A DNA stretch of 64,000 nucleotides from Leifsonia psychrotolerans. GTDB lineage: Bacteria; Actinomycetota; Actinomycetes; Actinomycetales; Microbacteriaceae. The DNA is taken from NCBI RefSeq assembly GCF_013410665.1, contig NZ_JACCFM010000001.1:868001-932000 (forward strand), in the 5' to 3' direction. Positions 47,084 to 56,217 of this stretch are shown in pieces. How positions within the stretch are numbered: position 1 is the first letter of the stretch; every line of letters starts with the position of its first letter. Below the pieces are notes generated by a model. That model saw only the letters and a program-made list of their open reading frames with translations, did no database searches and was not told where the DNA came from. The translations under genes and the position numbers were made by a program.

Positions 47084-47176
47084 TTCTCGATCCCTCCACA
47101 GACACACCTACGAGAACTTATACACAGATACTGAGAAAAGCTCGTAATCATGTTCGTTCTTTGGGAGAATAGAGCT

Positions 47177-48868
47177 ATGTCAATCACCTCCCCACCCCCC
47201 GTCTCCGCCCCGGAGCCGACACCCGCCCCGGGTGCGTCGGCACCGACCGCGGCCATGGTGCTGGCGGTTCTCGAACAGACGCAGGCACTGTGGGCCGGGC
47301 TCGGAACCGTCAGCCCCGACCGGTTCACCGACGACGACCTCCTCGGTGTGCTCGGCGCGTTCGAAGGCGTGGGCCGGCTGGTTGATGCCGGCCGGGTGGC
47401 TGTGGCGGCGACGGTCGAGGAACGCTCCGGCCGGTGGCTGGGTCGGGACTCCCTCGCCGCGAAGCGGGGCTGCACGAGTGGCATCGACCTGATCACCCGG
47501 GTCACCCGCATTTCCGGCCGGGAAGCGAAACGGCGTAGCGCCCTCGGCCTGCGGATGCGCGACACGCAACACGTCGGCACGATCATCCCCGCACTGTTCC
47601 CCACGGTCGGTGCCGCGGTCGCTTCGGGCTTGCTGGGGGTGGATGCGGCGGAGGTGATCATGTCCGGTCTGGCCGAGATCTCCCCGCGCGTTGCCCCCGA
47701 TGATCTTGCGGCTGCGGAACGCGCTCTGGTGGGTGCGGCGACGGGCACGATCACGGCCGAGAATGAGGGTGAGCCGGGCGCGGGCTTTGCGTTCTCGGCG
47801 GACTCGATGCGGGTGCAGATGTTGCAGTGGCAGGCGGCGCTGGACCCCGACGGGGTGGCACCGAACGAGGTCGAGGGTGAGGCGACGAGCACGATCAGTT
47901 TCGGCCGCTTCAAAGACGGTGTCTACCCGGTGCGGGGCGGGGTGACTCCTGATCTGTACGGAATCATGAACCTCACCTTCGACGCCTTCATTGCCGCCCG
48001 CAAAACCCCCGCATTCCCGACCGCCGCCGAACAAGCCCGCGACCAGGCCCGCGACGACCGCGCCGAGCTAGACGGACAAGACCTGAACGACGACCACAAC
48101 CTGAGCGACGAGCACGGCCGCGACTGGCACGACGAGCACGACGAGCGCGAGCGCGACCACGACCACGACCGTGACCACGACGACCACGACCATAACCATG
48201 ACCATGACGACCACGGCCAGGGTGCAGCCTCAGCTGAGGTGCCTCTTCCCGGGTCGGCCGGGCATGAGTTCGATGACGTCGACACCCGTACCGCTGGTGA
48301 GAAGCGGGCCGATATTTTGCGCGGCATGTTCACCCAGTTCGCCCAGGCCGACAGCACTCCCAGCATTGGTGGTGCACCGCCGACGGTGGTGGTGCATGTG
48401 AACGTGAATGATATTGAAGCCGGTCGCGGTGTCGGCTGGATCGACGGCGTCGACGCCCCCATCTCACTTCGCACGGTGGATCAGATGATGTGTGCCGGAG
48501 GCACCCAAACGGTTCTGTTCGGTCCGAACGGTGAGGTTCTGACGCTGACCGATCCGCAACGACTGTTCAACCGTGCCCAACGCCGGGCGATCCTCGCCCG
48601 CGACGGCGGCTGCGGCGTTCCGGGCTGTGATGCTCCCGCACAGTGGCTCGAGTTTCATCACGTGATCCCCTGGAGCAAAGGCGGCACCACCGAAGTCGAC
48701 AATGGTGTGGCGTTGTGTTGGCGACATCATCACACCATCGAAACCTCCGGCTGGGAGATCCTCATGGTCAACGGCCGGCCCCAAGTGAAAGCCCCGGCCT
48801 GGATCGACCCGACCCGCACCTGGCACGACGCCAACCGCCACCGCACCGACACCCACCGCCGCGACTGA
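47177..48868 (+). CDS. DUF222 / HNH endonuclease (13E12 repeat family)
   Basis: 563 aa. Residues about 20-290 are DUF222 (AAERALVGAATGTITAENEG and GGVTPDLYGIMNLTFDAF regions). A strongly charged Asp/His/Glu/Arg linker follows (about 290-350, encoded by GAC/CAC runs), then a second conserved part and a C-terminal HNH domain with CGVPGCDAPAQWLEFHHVIP, SKGGTTEVDNGVALCWRHHH. Members occur in many copies per genome in Mycobacterium (REP13E12) and Microbacteriaceae and behave like selfish or mobile genes; biochemical role unknown. GGGAGAA precedes the ATG at 47177. It is bounded by palindromic modules upstream and 19-bp repeats downstream. Confidence 0.9.
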   Translation: MSITSPPPVSAPEPTPAPGASAPTAAMVLAVLEQTQALWAGLGTVSPDRFTDDDLLGVLGAFEGVGRLVDAGRVAVAATVEERSGRWLGRDSLAAKRGCTSGIDLITRVTRISGREAKRRSALGLRMRDTQHVGTIIPALFPTVGAAVASGLLGVDAAEVIMSGLAEISPRVAPDDLAAAERALVGAATGTITAENEGEPGAGFAFSADSMRVQMLQWQAALDPDGVAPNEVEGEATSTISFGRFKDGVYPVRGGVTPDLYGIMNLTFDAFIAARKTPAFPTAAEQARDQARDDRAELDGQDLNDDHNLSDEHGRDWHDEHDERERDHDHDRDHDDHDHNHDHDDHGQGAASAEVPLPGSAGHEFDDVDTRTAGEKRADILRGMFTQFAQADSTPSIGGAPPTVVVHVNVNDIEAGRGVGWIDGVDAPISLRTVDQMMCAGGTQTVLFGPNGEVLTLTDPQRLFNRAQRRAILARDGGCGVPGCDAPAQWLEFHHVIPWSKGGTTEVDNGVALCWRHHHTIETSGWEILMVNGRPQVKAPAWIDPTRTWHDANRHRTDTHRRD

Positions 48869-48870
48869 AC

Positions 48871-48945
48871 CGCCACGATTGAGCCGCCGCGACTGAGCCC
48901 ACACGGAGCGACTGAGCCCACACGTAGCGACTGAGCCCTCGTATC
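48871..48945. repeat. 19-bp tandem repeats directly after the DUF222/HNH gene
   Basis: GCGACTGAGCCCACACGKA occurs at 48889-48907 and 48908-48926, with partial copies from 48927 and a degenerate one (GCGACTGAACCGCCACG) from 48871, immediately after the stop codon. Confidence 0.75.
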
Positions 48946-49219
48946 GACTGGACCCGGCTCGACGCACCTACTTGCGATTCACATCGAAAAGAAGTGGCCG
49001 AATCCTGCGTGGCGAAGAGGCTCCTCGTCGCTCACCGTGTGTTAGTCTTGACGCTGCCTACTACTGGTTTTGGCGTGCGGCTGCGACCACAATCAGAAAG
49101 TTGGGATTCGCTCTGTAGCCGAGCGGCCCGCGGCAACACCCCTCTGACTTTCCCCGGGCATCCGTCTGCGTGCAGATTCGGCCTGGGATTCCCTGTTTGA
49201 GAACCATTGAAAGGAAACC
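48946..49219 (+). promoter_or_regulatory. Leader and promoter region of rpsD
   Basis: No ORF is supported here. TAGTCT (49043-49048) is a possible -10, giving a leader of about 165 nt with several short inverted segments (for example GGCCCGCGGC near 49126). Ribosomal protein S4 represses its own translation in other bacteria through a leader structure; whether this leader does so cannot be told by eye. Confidence 0.35.
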
Positions 49220-49849
49220 GTGTCTACTAAGTCACGTACCCGTAGCAAGACCCGCCTGTCGCGCGCACTGGGCATTGCCCTCACGCCGAAGGCAGCCAAG
49301 TACCTCGAGAAGCGTCCCTACGCTCCGGGCGAGCACGGCCGCACCAAGCGTAAGGCTGACTCGGACTACGCCGTTCGTCTGCGCGAGAAGCAGCGTCTGC
49401 GCGCCCAGTACGGCATCCGCGAAGCTCAGCTGAAGATCGCCTTCCAGGAGGCTCGTCGCGCCAAGGGCCTGACCGGTGAGAACCTGGTTGAGATCCTCGA
49501 GACCCGTCTCGATGCCCTGCTCGTTCGTGCCGCTCTCGCGCGCACCACCGCTCAGGCTCGCCAGATGATCGTGCACCGTCACATCCTGGTTGACGGCCAG
49601 CTGGTTGACCGTCCCTCGTTCCGCGTGAAGGTGGGCCAGATGGTTCACGTCAAGCCCAAGAGCGAAGGCATGGACATCTTCCAGGTTGCAGCAGCCGGCG
49701 GCCACGTCGACGTTCTGCCGAAGCTCCCGGCCTACCTTGAGGTCGAGCTCGACAAGCTTCAGGCTCGCCTCGTGCGCGCCCCGAAGCGTGCAGAGGTCCC
49801 CGTGACCTGTGAAGTCCAGCTCGTCGTCGAGTACTACGCAGCTCGCTAA
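49220..49849 (+). CDS. rpsD: 30S ribosomal protein S4
   Basis: 209 aa. Binds 16S rRNA early in small-subunit assembly. N-terminal STKSRTRSKTRLSRALGIAL, the S4 core RLREKQRLRAQYGIREAQL, and the S4 RNA-binding domain with ARQMIVHRHILVDGQLVDRPS. It lies outside the alpha operon, next to the alaS block, as in other Microbacteriaceae. GAAAGGAAA lies just before the GTG. A good terminator follows. Confidence 0.97.
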   Translation: MSTKSRTRSKTRLSRALGIALTPKAAKYLEKRPYAPGEHGRTKRKADSDYAVRLREKQRLRAQYGIREAQLKIAFQEARRAKGLTGENLVEILETRLDALLVRAALARTTAQARQMIVHRHILVDGQLVDRPSFRVKVGQMVHVKPKSEGMDIFQVAAAGGHVDVLPKLPAYLEVELDKLQARLVRAPKRAEVPVTCEVQLVVEYYAAR

Positions 49850-49884
49850 GTTGAGCTGAACTAGCTGAACTGAACTACGCTTGA

Positions 49885-49916
49885 GGGCGGATCATCCATC
49901 GGATGGTCCGCCCTTT
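49885..49916 (+). terminator. Rho-independent terminator after rpsD
   Basis: GGGCGGATCATCC and GGATGGTCCGCCC pair over 13 bp with one mismatch around ATC, followed by TTTT. Confidence 0.88.
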
Positions 49917-49973
49917 TCGTATCCGGCGATTGTTCGCCGGCATATGCCGTTGGTGGAATGGAAGGCATTTTCT

Positions 49974-50348
49974 ATGTCGGGTGGAGACATTGCAGGGCTG
50001 GTTGCCGCCGGCGTGTTCGCTGTACTGGTAGGCCTCATCGCCATTCCTTTGATCAAGTTGGGACGCGTTTTTGACGAGACCACCCACGCCATTCGCGAGG
50101 CGAGCGACAACATCACGCCGCTGCTGCACGAAACCACGACGACCATGCAAGAAGCCAATAAACAACTGGCCAGGATCGACACCATCACGGGCAATGTTGC
50201 GGATGTGACGGGCAACGTGTCGGCGCTCGTCGCCCTCTGTGCAGCGACGGTCGGCGGCCCATTGATCAAGCTCGCCGGCTTCTCTGCGGCCGTGCGTGCG
50301 GCATTCAAGGGGAGTCGCCAGCTAGGGTCCAGGCACCGCAGGGGCTGA
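49974..50348 (+). CDS. DUF948 domain protein
   Basis: 124 aa. One N-terminal membrane helix (IAGLVAAGVFAVLVGLIAIP, residues 5-24), then a helical segment with heptad-like pattern (FDETTHAIREASDNITPLLH...) and a second weak hydrophobic stretch. Function unknown; always near alaS in this group. GGAAGG lies about 9 nt before the ATG; the frame is open 31 codons upstream but crosses the rpsD terminator. Confidence 0.85.
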   Translation: MSGGDIAGLVAAGVFAVLVGLIAIPLIKLGRVFDETTHAIREASDNITPLLHETTTTMQEANKQLARIDTITGNVADVTGNVSALVALCAATVGGPLIKLAGFSAAVRAAFKGSRQLGSRHRRG

Positions 50349-50416
50349 AGCACTACTCTTAACAGACGAGCGCCCGCGCGACGAGCAGCGTTCACCAGAC
50401 ATCAGGGAGCATTGTC

Positions 50417-50656
50417 ATGAAGAACTTCATCTGGTTGGTTGTCGGCGTAGCCGCTGGGTTCGTCGTCGCGCACGAGGTCAATAAGACCCAGCAAGGCAAG
50501 CAGTTCTTCAGCGATCTCGACACCAAGGCCCGCGAGTTCGGTGAGGCCATGTCCGACGGTTACCGTCAGCGTGAGGCTGAGCTGCGGGCAGCGCTCGGCG
50601 GCGACGAGGTTGAGGCCGACGCAGCCGTCGACCCCGTCGCCTCCGCCGGCAACTAA
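50417..50656 (+). CDS. Small single-helix membrane protein of unknown function
   Basis: 79 aa. Helix FIWLVVGVAAGFVVAHEV (residues 4-21), then a charged helical part and an acidic Ala/Val-rich tail. Resembles YtxH-like small proteins; conserved between DUF948 and alaS in related actinobacteria. AGGGAG lies 7-8 nt before the ATG. Confidence 0.8.
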   Translation: MKNFIWLVVGVAAGFVVAHEVNKTQQGKQFFSDLDTKAREFGEAMSDGYRQREAELRAALGGDEVEADAAVDPVASAGN

Positions 50657-50696
50657 TACCTTTTCACCACTCATTCCCCTCTGAATTACGGAACAC

Positions 50697-53351
50697 ATGC
50701 AGACTGCTGACATTCGCGGGCGTTGGCTCGACTTTTTCGCCGATCGTGGACACACCGTCGTCCCGTCCGCCTCTTTGGTGAGCGACGACCCCACTCTCCT
50801 CTTCACGGTGGCCGGAATGGTCCCGTTCGTGCCGTATCTCACCGGACTGGTGCCCGCGCCTTTCCCGCGCGCCACAAGCGTGCAGAAGTGCATCCGCACA
50901 AACGACATCGAAGAGGTCGGCAAGACCCCGCGCCACGGAACCTTCTTTCAGATGAACGGCAATTTCTCGTTCGGTGACTATTTCAAGGAACAGGCGATCA
51001 ACTACGCCTGGGAACTGCTGACCACGCCCGAAAACGCCGGCGGTTACGGCTTCGCCGAGAAGGATCTGTGGGTCACCGTCTACAAAGACGACGACGAGGC
51101 CATTCGTTACTGGCGTGCCCTGGGGCTGCCGGAAGAGCGCATCCAGCGTCTCGACATGGACACCAACTACTGGTCAACCGGACAGCCCGGTCCGGCCGGA
51201 CCCTGCTCGGAGATCTTCTTCGATCGCGGCCCCGCCTACGGCATCGATGGTGGCCCGGCGACTGACGACGACCGCTACGTGGAAATCTGGAACCTCGTCT
51301 TCATGCAGTACCTGCGTGGCGAGGGAACCGGCAAGAATGATTTCGAGATTCTCGGCGAACTTCCGAAGAAGAATATCGACACCGGCATGGGTCTCGAGCG
51401 CGTCGCATTCCTGAAGCAGGGCGTGCAGAACATGTACGAAATCGACCAGGTTCGCCCGGTTCTTGACCGTGCGGCTGAGCTATCCGGGCGCCGCTATGGT
51501 GCCGACCACGACGACGACGTGCGCATGCGTATCGTCGCGGACCACGTGCGGTCCTCCCTCATGCTGATGAGTGACGGCGTCACGCCGTCAAACGAAGGCC
51601 GTGGCTACATTCTGCGTCGTCTGATGCGACGCAGCGTGCGTGCCATGCGCCTGTTGGGCGTCGACACGGCAACCTTCCCTGAGCTGTTCGCTGCCTCGCG
51701 TGACGCCATGAGCACCGCCTACCCTGAGGTCAAGGCAGACTACGACCGCATTAGTCAGGGCGCATTCGCCGAGGAAGAGACCTTCCTGCGCACGCTCGCC
51801 AGTGGCAGCAGCGTGCTCGATCTGGCCGTCGCGAAGACCAAGGCTCAGAGCAAAGCCGAGCTGCCCGGCGACACGGCATTCCTGTTGCACGATACGTACG
51901 GCTTCCCGATTGAGATCACGCTCGAAATGGCCGAAGAGGCCGGGCTGACGGTCAACCGCGACGCATTCGACACGTTGATGTCGAAGCAGCGCGCCATGGC
52001 CAAAGCCGACGCCAAGGCAAAAAAGACCAGCATCGCTGACCTCTCCGTCTACAGCGCATTCCGCGCACACGGCGAGACGGTCTTCACCGGCTACGACACA
52101 ATGCAGACCCAGTCCAGTGTGCTCGGCCTGATCGTTGACGGTGTGTCGGTATCGAAGGCTGTCGCTGGCCAAACGGCCGAGGTGATTCTGAACGAAACCG
52201 CGCTGTACGCGGAATCGGGCGGTCAAGCTGCCGACGTCGGTCTCATCGTCGGAACGGGCTTCGAGCTCGAGGTTCGCGACGTGCAGAAGCCCGTCAAGGG
52301 CCTGATCAGCCACACCGTCACGGTACGCACCGGTGAAGTCGGCGTGGGGGATACCGCCACGAGCATCGTCGACGCCGATTGGCGTCGCGGCGCCCGACAG
52401 GCCCACTCGGGTACCCACATTCTGCACGCGGCTCTGCGCCAGGTGCTTGGCCCGAACGCCCATCAGTCCGGCTCGTACAACAAGGCCGGCTTCTTCCGCC
52501 TCGACTTCTCGTGGAATCAGGCACTCTCGCCCGCGACCCGGAGCGAGATCGAAGAGATTTCGAACAACGCCATCCGCGACAACCTCGAGGTCGTCACCCG
52601 CGAGCTGCCGCTCGATGAGGCGAAGGCTCTCGGCGCAATGGCGCTCTTCGGCGAAAAGTACGGTGATCGCGTGCGCGTCGTCGACATCGGCGGACCCTGG
52701 TCGCGTGAACTCTGCGCTGGAACCCACGTGTCGTCCAGCGCCGAGATCGGCATGATCAACCTGGTCAGTGAGGTGTCGGTCGGTTCCACCAACCGTCGCG
52801 TCGAATCCCTGGTCGGCCTCGAGGCTTTCCGCGACCTAGCCGCCGAGCGCGCCCTGGTCTCGCAGCTCACTCAGAATCTCAAGACTCCGCGCGAGCAGCT
52901 TCCCGAGCGCATCAACGACTTGGTGCAGAACCTCAAGGCTGCCGAGAAAAAGATCGCCGCATTTGAGGCCCGTTCACTGACCGAGCGGGTGCCGGCGCTC
53001 TTATCGGGTGCCGCGCGCGTCGGTTCGGTGACGTTGGTCGCTGAGAACGTGGGAACGCTGAACTCTGCCGATGACGTCCGCATGCTTGTGACCACGACGC
53101 GGGAGCGTCTGGGCAGTGAGCCTGCTGTTGTCGCTCTGGCGGCATCCGTCGGCGACAAGGCAGTTGTGATCGTTGCGACGAACCAAGCCGCCCGTGACGT
53201 CGGGCACAAGGCCGGCGCGCTGGCCAAGGCCGTCGCCGGAATTCTCGGCGGTGGCGGGGGCGGCAAGGACGACCTGGCTCAGGGGGGCGGGCCGTCACTC
53301 GACGCGCTTCCGGCCGCGCTCGATGCCGTGCGCGACGCCGTGAGCCGCTAG
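50697..53351 (+). CDS. alaS: Alanyl-tRNA synthetase
   Basis: 884 aa class II synthetase. Catalytic domain with RCIRTNDIEEVGKTPRH-like CIRTNDIEEVGKTPRHGTFF and FFQMNGNFSFGDYFK; editing domain with the zinc motif H-x3-H (ARQAHSGTHILHAALRQVLG) and the distal C-x3-H (ELCAGTHVSSSAEIG); C-terminal C-Ala domain with glycine-rich GGGGGGKDDLAQGGG. Starts MQTADIRGRWLDFF. It is followed at 3 bp by ruvX. Confidence 0.98.
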   Translation: MQTADIRGRWLDFFADRGHTVVPSASLVSDDPTLLFTVAGMVPFVPYLTGLVPAPFPRATSVQKCIRTNDIEEVGKTPRHGTFFQMNGNFSFGDYFKEQAINYAWELLTTPENAGGYGFAEKDLWVTVYKDDDEAIRYWRALGLPEERIQRLDMDTNYWSTGQPGPAGPCSEIFFDRGPAYGIDGGPATDDDRYVEIWNLVFMQYLRGEGTGKNDFEILGELPKKNIDTGMGLERVAFLKQGVQNMYEIDQVRPVLDRAAELSGRRYGADHDDDVRMRIVADHVRSSLMLMSDGVTPSNEGRGYILRRLMRRSVRAMRLLGVDTATFPELFAASRDAMSTAYPEVKADYDRISQGAFAEEETFLRTLASGSSVLDLAVAKTKAQSKAELPGDTAFLLHDTYGFPIEITLEMAEEAGLTVNRDAFDTLMSKQRAMAKADAKAKKTSIADLSVYSAFRAHGETVFTGYDTMQTQSSVLGLIVDGVSVSKAVAGQTAEVILNETALYAESGGQAADVGLIVGTGFELEVRDVQKPVKGLISHTVTVRTGEVGVGDTATSIVDADWRRGARQAHSGTHILHAALRQVLGPNAHQSGSYNKAGFFRLDFSWNQALSPATRSEIEEISNNAIRDNLEVVTRELPLDEAKALGAMALFGEKYGDRVRVVDIGGPWSRELCAGTHVSSSAEIGMINLVSEVSVGSTNRRVESLVGLEAFRDLAAERALVSQLTQNLKTPREQLPERINDLVQNLKAAEKKIAAFEARSLTERVPALLSGAARVGSVTLVAENVGTLNSADDVRMLVTTTRERLGSEPAVVALAASVGDKAVVIVATNQAARDVGHKAGALAKAVAGILGGGGGGKDDLAQGGGPSLDALPAALDAVRDAVSR

Positions 53352-53354
53352 GGC

Positions 53355-53825
53355 ATGCGTCACGGCGTACGGCTGGGCGTAGACGTCGGCAAGGCTCGCA
53401 TCGGGGTGTCGCGCAGCGATGCCCACGGGCTTCTGGCGACACCGGTCGAAACCGTGAGTCGCGCGGCGGACGGTGTGACAGACATCGTCCGCATTGGCGC
53501 GATCGCAACTGAACTCGACGCCGTCGAAATCGTGGTCGGACTGCCGTTGGCGCTGTCGGGAAACGCGACCGCGTCAACGCAGGACGCCCTCGACTTCGCC
53601 GCGGCGCTGGCGGATGCGCTGGGGCTTGCGGTTCGTATGGTCGACGAGCGCCTCTCGACGGTCTCAGCGCAGTCCGCATTGCGGGCGTCTGGCCGTTCGG
53701 CGAAGACGCAACGTCCCGTGGTTGATCAGGTAGCCGCGACGATAATTTTGCAACACGCGCTTGACACCGAGCGTGCCTCCGGGAAGCCGCCCGGCTCACC
53801 CGTTGACCCGACCGAAAGGCCGTGA
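53355..53825 (+). CDS. ruvX: Holliday junction resolvase-like / rRNA-processing nuclease RuvX (YqgF)
   Basis: 156 aa RNase H-fold protein. Acidic residues in RLGVDVGKARIGVS, EIVVGLPLALSG and VRMVDERLSTVSA, with the final DQVAATIILQHAL. YqgF proteins act in 16S rRNA 5' processing in E. coli. It is 3 bp after alaS and overlaps mltG by 4 bp, the usual actinobacterial order. Confidence 0.95.
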   Translation: MRHGVRLGVDVGKARIGVSRSDAHGLLATPVETVSRAADGVTDIVRIGAIATELDAVEIVVGLPLALSGNATASTQDALDFAAALADALGLAVRMVDERLSTVSAQSALRASGRSAKTQRPVVDQVAATIILQHALDTERASGKPPGSPVDPTERP

Positions 53826-55288
53826 GCGTGTCGTCGACTTTCCCCGAAGATCAGCCGCAGGATCCGAACGCAACGGGGTCCGGTGCTCCGGCTGACGTTC
53901 CCCCAGCATCGGCTGCCGGAACGTCGGCGTCCGGATCGTCGGCGCCCGAGCCGTCGGCCGAGCCGTCAGCGCTCAGCTGGGATGAGTTTCTCGGTGGAAT
54001 CTCCGCGCACGGCCACGCGACCGCCGAGCTCCACCCCCCGGCCGACGCCGTTCCATCGGCCGGTCCACATCAGCATGAACGTGGCCACGGCACCCATCTC
54101 GGCGGGGAGGGTACAACGCCCACTCGGCGTGATGCGCGGCACGCCGGCGCCTCCGCCGATCGATCACGCCGACGCTCCCAACTTGCCGACACCCCGCCCC
54201 GTGAGAAGAAGCGCCGCCCGGGAGCCTGGGGTTGCCTGATCGTGCTCGTGGTCGTGGCCGCCCTCGTCGGTGGCGTCGTCGTGGCGTTTCAAGGCCCAGT
54301 CATCTCTTTGATCAATGCCGTGGTCGCCAAGACCCAGGGTCCGGCGGACTTTGAAGGATCCGGTACGGGAACCGTCAACATCATGATTCACGATGGCGAC
54401 AACGGCTCGGACATCGCGAACACGCTCGCCAAGCAGGGGGTCGTCGCCAGTTACGGCGCGTTCTACGATCTGTTGCTCACAACGTCACCGGCGCCCATTT
54501 TTCAGCCGGGTGTTTACAAGCTGGCCGCCAAGATGAGTGCGGCATCCGCTCTGAAAGCCCTACAGAATCCTGCGAACAAGCTCGAACGCACTGTGGTGAT
54601 TCCCGAGGGAACGGTAGCTGTCGACATTTATCAGCTCATCACCGAAGGAACCGGGATTCCACTGGCCGACGTGCAGGCCGCGGCCGCCGACGTTTCGTCG
54701 TATGGGTTGCCGCCCGAGGCAAAGACTCTCGAAGGGTTCCTGTTTCCGGCGACGTACACTTTCTCGCCCGGCGTCACAGCTCACGACGCGCTCAAGACCC
54801 TCGTTGACCGTCAGTTCGAAGCACTCGATAGTGCCGGGGTCGCGGTGGACGCACGATGGAAGACCATTGTGCTCGCGTCGCTGATTCAGAAGGAAGCCGG
54901 GCTACGCAACGACTATTACAAGGTATCGCGCGTGTTCCTGAACCGACTCGACCCGGCACAGTGGCCGAGCAGGCTGCTGCAGTCCGACGCGACGGTGGCC
55001 TACGGCACCGGCCAAACGCATCGCGTCACGACGACCGATGCCGAGCGTGAAGATGCCAGCAACCCGTATAACACCTATGTTCACCCGGGGCTGCCGGTTG
55101 GACCAATTTCGAACCCCGGTGACCTGGCCATCGATGCTGCGGTGCACCCGGCCGACGGCACCTGGCTCTACTTCGTCACCTGGAACCTTGACACGGGCGA
55201 GACGATCTTCTCGACAACCTGGGCAGAACATGAAGCTGCGGTCGCAAAGTGGCTAGCCTGGATGGATGAACACCCCGAATACGGTTAG
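53822..55288 (+). CDS. mltG: Endolytic murein transglycosylase MltG
   Basis: 488 aa. About 130 residues of disordered, Pro/Ala/His-rich cytoplasmic tail, one helix (LIVLVVVAALVGGVVVAF), then the YceG-like domain with LysM-like part and the catalytic glutamate in VLASLIQKEAGLRNDYYKVS; the end has SNPYNTYVHPGLPVGPISNPG, typical of the family. It cuts nascent glycan strands and so sets their length. The GTG overlaps ruvX; the end overlaps aroE by 23 bp. Confidence 0.95.
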   Translation: MSVSSTFPEDQPQDPNATGSGAPADVPPASAAGTSASGSSAPEPSAEPSALSWDEFLGGISAHGHATAELHPPADAVPSAGPHQHERGHGTHLGGEGTTPTRRDARHAGASADRSRRRSQLADTPPREKKRRPGAWGCLIVLVVVAALVGGVVVAFQGPVISLINAVVAKTQGPADFEGSGTGTVNIMIHDGDNGSDIANTLAKQGVVASYGAFYDLLLTTSPAPIFQPGVYKLAAKMSAASALKALQNPANKLERTVVIPEGTVAVDIYQLITEGTGIPLADVQAAAADVSSYGLPPEAKTLEGFLFPATYTFSPGVTAHDALKTLVDRQFEALDSAGVAVDARWKTIVLASLIQKEAGLRNDYYKVSRVFLNRLDPAQWPSRLLQSDATVAYGTGQTHRVTTTDAEREDASNPYNTYVHPGLPVGPISNPGDLAIDAAVHPADGTWLYFVTWNLDTGETIFSTTWAEHEAAVAKWLAWMDEHPEYG

Positions 55289-56171
55289 CCCCTCGCCCGT
55301 CTCCCCGGCCGACGCGACGCCTCACCGGCTGGCCGTGGTGGGCTCGCCGATCTCACATTCGAAGTCGCCGGCTCTGCACAACGCCGCTTACCGGGCGCTC
55401 GGCCTGAACTGGCAGTATGAGGCGGTTGAGCTGGCCTCGGGCGAGCTCGCATCATTCATTGCGGGGCTGGGCACCGAGTGGCGTGGGCTGTCGCTGACCA
55501 TGCCGTTCAAGCACGAGGTGCTGCCGCTCATCGCGGATCTGTCCGAACTCGCCGTGCTCACCGGAGCCGTCAATACCGTGCTCCTGGGCACGAGATCGTC
55601 CGGTCCGACTGGCTTCAACACGGATGTCCCCGGTCTCGTTCACGCACTGGCCGAGGGGGGTATCACCGCAGCGAGCAACGTCGTGGTTCTGGGGGCCGGG
55701 GCGACCGCTGCCTCTGCTCTGGCCGCTGCCGCGGAACTCGGTGCCGAATCAGTCGAGGTGCTCGTACGCAACCGGCAGAAGGCTGCACCTCTCGTTGAGG
55801 TGGCACGCCGTGTGGGTCTCACCATCACGGTGACGGAGTTCGCGGAGGCCGCGTCCGCCGACTGCTACTACGCGCCGATACATCCGACCGAGCTTGTGAT
55901 CAGCACCCTGCCCGGTGGAACCGAGTTGACGACCGGGTTCACGCGGGAGTTCCGGCACAGTGCGGCGCTCTTCGATGTGGCGTACTCGCCCTGGCCGAGC
56001 GCCCTCGCACAGGCGTGGGTCGCGGCCGGAGGCACGGCGCTCTCGGGTGAGGCAATGCTGCTGCATCAGGCGTTGATTCAAGTGCGCATTTTCGTCTCGG
56101 GTGATGCGTTTGAGGCGCTGCCGGACGAGTCGGCCGTGTTGGCCGCGATGCGGGCCGTGCTCACGAGCTGA
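55266..56171 (+). CDS. aroE: Shikimate dehydrogenase
   Basis: 301 aa. Reduces 3-dehydroshikimate with NADPH. The substrate site has [20 protein letters not shown], catalytic Lys in [10 protein letters not shown], Asp in GFNTDVPG; the nucleotide fold has [20 protein letters not shown]. It overlaps mltG by 23 bp and is followed by aroC after 46 bp. Slightly longer than usual because of an N-terminal Pro/Ser-rich tail. Confidence 0.95.
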   Translation: MNTPNTVSPSPVSPADATPHRLAVVGSPISHSKSPALHNAAYRALGLNWQYEAVELASGELASFIAGLGTEWRGLSLTMPFKHEVLPLIADLSELAVLTGAVNTVLLGTRSSGPTGFNTDVPGLVHALAEGGITAASNVVVLGAGATAASALAAAAELGAESVEVLVRNRQKAAPLVEVARRVGLTITVTEFAEAASADCYYAPIHPTELVISTLPGGTELTTGFTREFRHSAALFDVAYSPWPSALAQAWVAAGGTALSGEAMLLHQALIQVRIFVSGDAFEALPDESAVLAAMRAVLTS

Positions 56172-56217
56172 TCACTGCGGTGAAAGCACGGGCTCGGCCT
56201 ATGGAAAGATAGGAGCC

